This document shows, piece by piece, positions 37,846 to 42,038 of a stretch of DNA of 42,038 nt. A program made the translations under genes and the position numbers. Position 1 is the first letter of the stretch; the number at the start of each line of letters is the position of its first letter. Origin of the DNA: VRUE01 sp040508545 (lineage in GTDB: Bacteria; Actinomycetota; Thermoleophilia; Solirubrobacterales; 70-9); the NCBI GenBank assembly GCA_040508545.1, contig JBEVMR010000080.1:1-42038 (forward strand). Reading direction: 5' to 3'. The notes under the pieces are model-generated. The model was not told the origin of the DNA. It saw only the letters and a program-made list of their open reading frames with translations, and ran no database searches.

Positions 37846-38613
37846 ATGGGCCAGGGCATCGACGAGAAGGAGCTGCGGCGGCGCGCGATCGACGGCGTCC
37901 GTGACGAGGTCGAGGCGTTTGGCAGCGGCGCACCGAGCTCGCAGCTGATCCGGCGCAAGGGGCTCGTCGCTTCGCTCACGCCCGTCTCGCCGCAGCGCTC
38001 GCTCTTCAACTCGGTCTTCCTCGGGGATCCGGCGGCGCTGGAGCGGGAGTACGAGGGGCTGGCCGAGATGTACGACGCCGCCGGTGTGCGGGCCTGGACC
38101 GTCTGGGTCGCCGACGAGGACCGCGCTTCCGCCGGGTTCCTCGCCGATCGCGGCCACGCCCTCGACGCCGCGCCGCGGGCGATGGCTATGGAGCTGAACC
38201 AGCTTCCCGATGCCCCCGAGGCTCCAGATGGCGTCGAGCCTGGGCCCTGCGACGCGCCGACCGCCGCCGTGCTCAACGACAGCGCCTACGGCTACGACGA
38301 GAACGGCTTTCGCGCCGCGCTTGCCGGCGAGACCTCGATCCGCTGGCTGGGCGCCTACGCCGGCGGCGAGCCGGTCAGCTGCGTCGGCGTGATCGAGATC
38401 GGCGACGATTGCTGCGTCACCGGCGTCGCCACCCCATCCGAGTCCCGTGGCCGCGGCATCGCCAGCTGGTTGCTGCTGCGGGCGCTGGCTACGGCCCGCG
38501 CCGAGGGCGCCCTGACCGCCTCACTGCAGGCGACCAAAGCGGGGGCGCCGATCTACGAACGGCTCGGCTTTCGCGACCTTGGCTTCGTCGAGATGTGGGA
38601 GCTGCGCCGGTGA
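37846..38613 (+). CDS. GNAT-family N-acetyltransferase
   Basis: 255 residues. The C-terminal GNAT domain (about 120-255) contains GVIEIGDDCCVTGVATP and the acetyl-CoA loop ESRGRGIASWLLLRAL (R/Q-x-x-G-x-G). It ends in APIYERLGFRDLGFVEMWE, the usual beta6-beta7 region. The N-terminal half is a degenerate GNAT-like copy, as in other double-GNAT actinobacterial proteins. The acceptor is unknown. It starts 10 bp after the SRPBCC gene, and its TGA overlaps the next GTG (GTGA), so 37392-39941 is probably one operon. Confidence 0.85.
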   Translation: MGQGIDEKELRRRAIDGVRDEVEAFGSGAPSSQLIRRKGLVASLTPVSPQRSLFNSVFLGDPAALEREYEGLAEMYDAAGVRAWTVWVADEDRASAGFLADRGHALDAAPRAMAMELNQLPDAPEAPDGVEPGPCDAPTAAVLNDSAYGYDENGFRAALAGETSIRWLGAYAGGEPVSCVGVIEIGDDCCVTGVATPSESRGRGIASWLLLRALATARAEGALTASLQATKAGAPIYERLGFRDLGFVEMWELRR

Positions 38614-39941
38614 GGGCCCGGCTGGCTGCCATGCGGACCGGCGCCGAAGGGCTCTGGCACGAGCACCGCTGGGCGACGCTTGCGCTGGTCGCCGCCGTAC
38701 TGGTCGTGATCGGCGGCGTCGCCGGAATTGCCTACGACGAGCTCAAGCGCCCGGCCGACATCCACAACACCGACGTTCCCTTCCAGCCGCAGAAGCCGAA
38801 GGTGCAGAAGCGCAAGACGGTCAGCTGGCCGCTCTACGGCTATGACCGTGCCCGCACCCGCTACCTGCCGGCAAAGGGGGTGAAGCCGCCGTTCCAGAAA
38901 AAGTGGCGCTACACGGACGGGCCGCTGCTCGAGTTCCCGCCGGTGATCGCCGGTGGCAGGCTCTTCTTCGTCGACAACAACGGCTACGCGATCGCGCTCG
39001 ACGCCGACACCGGCAAGCAGCTCTGGAAACGGCGCATCGGCCGCCTCAACGCCTCCTCGCCGGCCTACTCGAAGGGGCGTCTCTACATCGTCAACCTCGT
39101 CCCTGGCCACGTGGTCAAGCTCGACGCCCGCAACGGCAGGATCCTCTGGAAACGGCCCCTGCCGGGGCGGGCGGAGTCCTCGCCGGTCGTCGTCGGCCGC
39201 AGCGTCTACTTCGGCTGCGAGGACGGCAACCTCTACTCGCTCAGCACCAAGAACGGCAACGTGCGTTGGGCCACCGGCCTCGGCGGCCCGGTCAAGTCGG
39301 CGCCGGCCTACTACGGCGGCGTGCTCTACGTCGGCGATTACGGCGGCTACATGAACGCGGTCAGGGCCAGGAACGGCGAGCTGGTCTGGCAGAGCGACTC
39401 GCTCGGGCAGGGCTTCGGCACGTCGGGCGCCTTCTACTCGACCCCCGCGGTCGCCTTCGGCCGCGTCTTCGCCGGCAACAACGACACCCGGGTCTACAGC
39501 TTCGACCGCCGCGACGGCACGATCGCCTGGACCTACTCGACCGGCGGCTACGCCTACTCGGGCCCGGCCGTCGCCAGCACCCGACACACCGGCCCGACCG
39601 TCTACATCGGCTCCTTCGACGGCAACGTCTACGCGCTCAACGCCGAGAATGGCGAACCGCGCTGGATACGCTCCGCCGGCGGCTCGATCATCGGCTCGCT
39701 GGTCGCGGTCGGCGACATCGTCTACGCCGCCGAGTTCGACGACACCTCGACCACCGGCTACGCGATGAAGGGCGGCGGCACCGTCTTCCGCTACCCCCGC
39801 GGCACCTACACCCCGATCGTCTCCGACGGCCGCCGGATATATCTCGTTGGCTATTCCAGCATCACGGCATTGCAACCCTTCAAGTACAAACGCGGCGTGG
39901 CGGACCGAGTTGTTGCCCGTCGAGGGAGCCGGTCTCGGTAG
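38610..39941 (+). CDS. membrane-anchored PQQ-type beta-propeller protein
   Basis: 443 residues from GTG 38610. One N-terminal anchor (WATLALVAAVLVVIGGVAGI), then an outward-facing propeller with PQQ-like blade motifs of about 40 residues (YAIALDADTGKQLWKRRIG, VKLDARNGRILWKRPLPG, YSLSTKNGNVRWATGLGG, MNAVRARNGELVWQS, YSFDRRDGTIAWTYSTGG, YALNAENGEPRWIRSAGG). No dehydrogenase catalytic residues, so probably a scaffold or binding protein like BamB-type propellers. The last residues, GSRSR, and the TAG are encoded inside the left arm of the palindrome at 39926-40038, suggesting that its original 3' end was replaced by an insertion. Confidence 0.85.
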   Translation: MRARLAAMRTGAEGLWHEHRWATLALVAAVLVVIGGVAGIAYDELKRPADIHNTDVPFQPQKPKVQKRKTVSWPLYGYDRARTRYLPAKGVKPPFQKKWRYTDGPLLEFPPVIAGGRLFFVDNNGYAIALDADTGKQLWKRRIGRLNASSPAYSKGRLYIVNLVPGHVVKLDARNGRILWKRPLPGRAESSPVVVGRSVYFGCEDGNLYSLSTKNGNVRWATGLGGPVKSAPAYYGGVLYVGDYGGYMNAVRARNGELVWQSDSLGQGFGTSGAFYSTPAVAFGRVFAGNNDTRVYSFDRRDGTIAWTYSTGGYAYSGPAVASTRHTGPTVYIGSFDGNVYALNAENGEPRWIRSAGGSIIGSLVAVGDIVYAAEFDDTSTTGYAMKGGGTVFRYPRGTYTPIVSDGRRIYLVGYSSITALQPFKYKRGVADRVVARRGSRSR

Positions 39942-40038
39942 GGCTGGAACGTCTTGTACTTTTTCCGCGGCGAGGCTCGCGGACAGTCGCCAACTGTCTT
40001 CGGAAAAAGTTAAGTGGAAGCCCTACCGAGACCGGCTC
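39926..40038. repeat. 113-bp nested palindromic element between convergent genes
   Basis: Outer arms are 20 bp and perfect: GAGCCGGTCTCGGTAGGGCT (39926-39945) and its complement (40019-40038). Middle arms are ACTTTTTCCG (39958-39967) and CGGAAAAAGT (40001-40010). Two inner hairpins: GCGAG-G-CTCGC (39970-39980) and GACAGT-CGCCA-ACTGTC (39982-39998). Each outer arm encodes the last four residues SRSR and TAG of the gene that enters it. It could be a bidirectional terminator, or a MITE/palindromic insertion that both genes read into. Confidence 0.75.
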
Positions 40039-41135
40039 TTCGCTGCGATCCCGCCTGGTGGTGGTGGCGGCGCTTTCGGTGGAAACGGCGCATATGACGG
40101 GAAGCGCCCGTTGTGGATCATGTTGCGCAGGACGCCGAGGCTGGCCGGCCAGTTCTGGATCCGGTAGGAGCTGGCCGAGCCGAAGTCCTGGTAGTAGATC
40201 AGCATCTTGGCGCGGCGATGGCGCTCGACCCAGGTCATCAGCTTGCGCACGTAGGTCGAGTCGTCGCCGGTCGAGACGCCCCACTCGGTGATCGCGAAGG
40301 GCTTTCCCGAGAAGCGCTTGTAGAGCCCGTCCAGCGCCTTCCAATCCTGGTTGTCGGAGTAGATGTCGGTGCCGGCCCAGTCGACCCAGCGGCTGCCGGG
40401 GTAGTAGTGGCGGGGCCGGTTGTGGGGGACGGTCGGCGAGCCGGCGGGCAGCGGGCTCCAGATCACTTCGATCGGCGCCTTCGGCAGGCCGCCGACGCCG
40501 CTCTGCAGCGGCGGCAACCCGGCCTGGCGCAGGCGGGCGTCGATCTCGCTGCGCTTGCCGCCGCCGTGGACGATCACGTAGATGCGGCGGAAGGCCCGTT
40601 TGTAGGCGAGGGTGCTGTGGGCGGCGTCGCGCGGCTTGCCGGCGCAATCGTAGGCGGCCCAGACGTTGAGGCAGCGGTTCGGCTCGCCGAGCGGGCGGAT
40701 GTAGGCGCGCATCTTCTTCGCCCAGAACAGCTTGTTGAGCCGGATCAGGTACTCGTCGCCAGCGCCGCTGGCGATCCCGCGCGGGCTGATCAGCTCGTGC
40801 CCGTCGCTGTTGTCGGCGGTGCTGATGTGGAGCACCGGCCGCGCACTCGCCGCCTGCCAGCGTTCGATCGACTCCGGGAAGTCCGAGCCCCAGGTGCGGA
40901 ACGACTGGATCAGGGCGGGGTGCTTGTCGAGGGCGTCGGAGAACTGACCGAAGTCGGCGCTGTCGCCGGTGTCGCTGACGCCGAAGAAGACGTTGTCGCC
41001 GCGTGGCACCAGCGTCAGGGCGCCGGCGGGTGCCGCGAAGACCAGGCAGGCGAGCACGGCGCAGATCGCGCCGCCGAGGAGCGACTTGTGGAGCGTGCCG
41101 GACACCGAGAGCGGAACATGGTGGCAAGCCGGCAT
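40023..41135 (-). CDS. secreted GH26-like glycoside hydrolase
   Basis: 370 residues. A signal peptide (KSLLGGAICAVLACLVFAAPAGA) then a clan-A type barrel. The acid/base Glu is in YIRPLGEPN, equivalent to RPxxExN of GH26, and the nucleophile Glu in FAITEWGVSTG. Other family features: RWVDWAGTDIYS and YYQDFGSASSYRIQ. Mannanase-like activity on an external polysaccharide is the family guess. ATG 41135; a GTG in VSGTLHKS about 10 codons later is an alternative. The final KSRSR and stop are encoded by the palindrome. Divergent from 41241 across a strong operator-like dyad. Confidence 0.75.
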   Translation of the reverse strand: MPACHHVPLSVSGTLHKSLLGGAICAVLACLVFAAPAGALTLVPRGDNVFFGVSDTGDSADFGQFSDALDKHPALIQSFRTWGSDFPESIERWQAASARPVLHISTADNSDGHELISPRGIASGAGDEYLIRLNKLFWAKKMRAYIRPLGEPNRCLNVWAAYDCAGKPRDAAHSTLAYKRAFRRIYVIVHGGGKRSEIDARLRQAGLPPLQSGVGGLPKAPIEVIWSPLPAGSPTVPHNRPRHYYPGSRWVDWAGTDIYSDNQDWKALDGLYKRFSGKPFAITEWGVSTGDDSTYVRKLMTWVERHRRAKMLIYYQDFGSASSYRIQNWPASLGVLRNMIHNGRFPSYAPFPPKAPPPPPGGIAAKSRSR

Positions 41136-41154
41136 GGTCGGCCATGAAATTTGC

Positions 41155-41193
41155 CTGGCGAGTTTCCCGTCATATACACGGGAAAGTCGCCAG
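41155..41193. promoter_or_regulatory. 16-bp dyad with TATA-containing centre between divergent genes
   Basis: CTGGCGAGTTTCCCGT (41155-41170), CATATAC, ACGGGAAAGTCGCCAG (41178-41193). The arms are complementary except for one G/G. The centre contains TATACA reading right and TATATG reading left, so it could overlap the -10 regions of both divergent genes. A repressor operator or a structured leader is inferred. Confidence 0.55.
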
Positions 41194-41240
41194 TGCGTGG
41201 GAGACTGGGAGCGAAACGACTACTGCGGAGGGTGATCCTG

Positions 41241-41477
41241 ATGGCGCTTGACCAGAGCAAAGTGGGGCAGCACATCGCCTCGCAGATGGAAGCGATCGAA
41301 GCCGATTACGGCGACGACAGCGAGATCGGCGACATCTGCACGATCGTCGAGATCAGGGGGCCGCACGGCTCCCACGTCCGCATGCGCAGCACGGCCTCCT
41401 CGCCGCACTCGACCCTGGGCCTACTGAAGCTGGCCGAACAGGTCGCCCTGGCCAACTTCGGCCGCGACGACGTCTGA
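41241..41477 (+). CDS. 78-residue hypothetical protein
   Basis: MALDQSKVGQHIASQMEAIE, then acidic DYGDDSEIGDICTIVEIRG, then HVRMRSTASSPHSTLGLLKL and AEQVALANFGRDDV. Good ribosome site (GGAGGGTGA, 8 nt). It looks like a small soluble alpha/beta protein; no family recognised. Its last 57 bp overlap the convergent recQ gene in antisense, more than any other pair here. Confidence 0.7.
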   Translation: MALDQSKVGQHIASQMEAIEADYGDDSEIGDICTIVEIRGPHGSHVRMRSTASSPHSTLGLLKLAEQVALANFGRDDV

Positions 41478-42038
41478 GGCCGCCCCGGCCGGTTCGGCCG
41501 GGGCGTGGGTGGCGACGATCGCCAGCACCTCGGGCGCGTGCTTGGCGACGAAGCTGGGGCCGATGCCTTTGATTGCCAGCAGGGCCTCGTCGTTGCCGGG
41601 CCGGGTGGCGGCGATCGTCTCCAGAGTCGAGTTGTGAGCGACGGTGAACGCCGGCTTGCCGTCGGCGGCACGCAGGCGCCACTCCTTCAGCTGGTCGAAG
41701 AGCGGCGCGTCGTCTGCTGAGAGGTCGGCGGGCGGGGCCGCTGCCTTCTTCGCGCTGCGAGCACGACGAACCACGATCGTCTCGGGATCGGGGAGCCAAC
41801 CCTGCGGGTCGCAGACGTCGCAGCAGCGTTCGAGCGGCTGGCCGGCCGTGCCGTCGGAGAAGTGGTCGAGGACGCTGCGGCGCCGGCAGCGCTCGGAGTA
41901 GATGAAGTCTTTGATCGTGCGGTAGTCGCGCCAGCCGCGCTCGCGGGCGATCGTCAGCTCTGGGTCGCGTTGCTCGATGAAGCGCACCAGGCGGCCGAGG
42001 TCGGCCTTCATCGCCAGCAGCACCGCTTTCGCCGGCAG
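41421..42038 (-). CDS. recQ: RecQ helicase, C-terminal part (gene continues past the right edge)
   Basis: About 205 codons are visible; the helicase core lies outside the window. The RecQ zinc-binding region is present: YSERCRRRSVLDHFSD..CCDVCD (Cys set C..CC-x2-C). After a basic Ala/Pro linker comes an HRDC domain (DAPLFDQLKEWRLRAADGKP, then FTVAHNSTLETIAATRP, LLAIKGIGPSFVAKHAPEVL). The winged-helix RQC domain seems missing or very short, as in short actinobacterial RecQ proteins. The enzyme unwinds DNA in recombination and repair. The tail is low-complexity. Confidence 0.9.
   Translation of the reverse strand: MPAKAVLLAMKADLGRLVRFIEQRDPELTIARERGWRDYRTIKDFIYSERCRRRSVLDHFSDGTAGQPLERCCDVCDPQGWLPDPETIVVRRARSAKKAAAPPADLSADDAPLFDQLKEWRLRAADGKPAFTVAHNSTLETIAATRPGNDEALLAIKGIGPSFVAKHAPEVLAIVATHAPAEPAGAASDVVAAEVGQGDLFGQLQ

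Noticed and set aside
38903..40291. 462-codon plus-strand ORF across the PQQ gene and the palindrome
   Set aside because: Composition (LRRRQRLRDRAR-type) shows an out-of-frame reading; it crosses two real genes.
1..42038. CRISPR array or cas genes
   Set aside because: No regularly spaced repeats and no Cas-like proteins were seen.

Overview
The window is a GC-rich actinobacterial chromosome segment. The best guess is a member of Thermoleophilia (Solirubrobacterales-like). The reasons are very high GC, frequent GTG starts, a secreted GH26-like enzyme, a PQQ-type propeller, and a secreted protein ending in a Lys/Arg/Cys-rich tail of a kind I associate with that class. This is an inference from style, not from a marker gene. 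The core consists of short operons of housekeeping and accessory metabolism: a K+ channel, pyruvate kinase, P450, transporters, an aldo-keto reductase, LtrA-like and MBL-fold proteins, and RecQ.

Two integrated elements interrupt the core, each in the 3' end of a tRNA gene. Element 1 (about 1561-10839) lies in tRNA-Ser(UGA) and is bounded by a perfect 62-bp direct repeat. It carries a tyrosine integrase, an excisionase-like protein, a DUF3631-type ATPase, a two-gene regulator operon, a HARE-type protein, an HK97-type capsid protein with small head-like proteins, and a putative ADP-ribosyltransferase. No terminase, portal, protease or tail gene is visible, so it looks like a phage satellite resembling phiRv1/phiRv2. 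Element 2 (19058-26561) lies in tRNA-Arg(ACG) and is bounded by a 44-bp direct repeat. It carries a paralogous regulator pair, an IS110-family insertion with a structured non-coding left end (candidate bridge RNA), an excisionase, a frameshifted integrase, two lower-GC cargo genes (one a CGNR zinc-finger protein) and a MntA-HepT toxin-antitoxin pair beside the right att site.

Between and after the elements: 10958-14646 holds an MFS exporter, an FAD sugar-lactone oxidase-like enzyme and a PLP fold-III enzyme; 14672-14760 is tRNA-Ser(GCU); 14808-18982 holds P450, pyruvate kinase, a thioesterase-like protein and an enoyl-CoA hydratase; 26629-31941 holds a secreted repeat protein, an alpha/beta hydrolase without a normal start codon, a phosphoesterase, a frameshifted two-repeat secreted protein and a DHA2 exporter; 32034-42038 holds AKR, membrane proteins, a second DHA2 exporter, MBL, SRPBCC and GNAT proteins, a PQQ propeller, a GH26-like enzyme, a small conserved-looking protein and the C-terminal part of RecQ.

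Three observations stand out. At least 14 genes have a TAnnnT hexamer (mostly TAGnnT) only 6-10 nt before the start codon, a signature of leaderless transcription. A 113-bp nested palindrome encodes the identical last residues and stop codon of two convergent genes. Three genes appear to start at CTG or ATA codons, judged from family alignment and overlap geometry.
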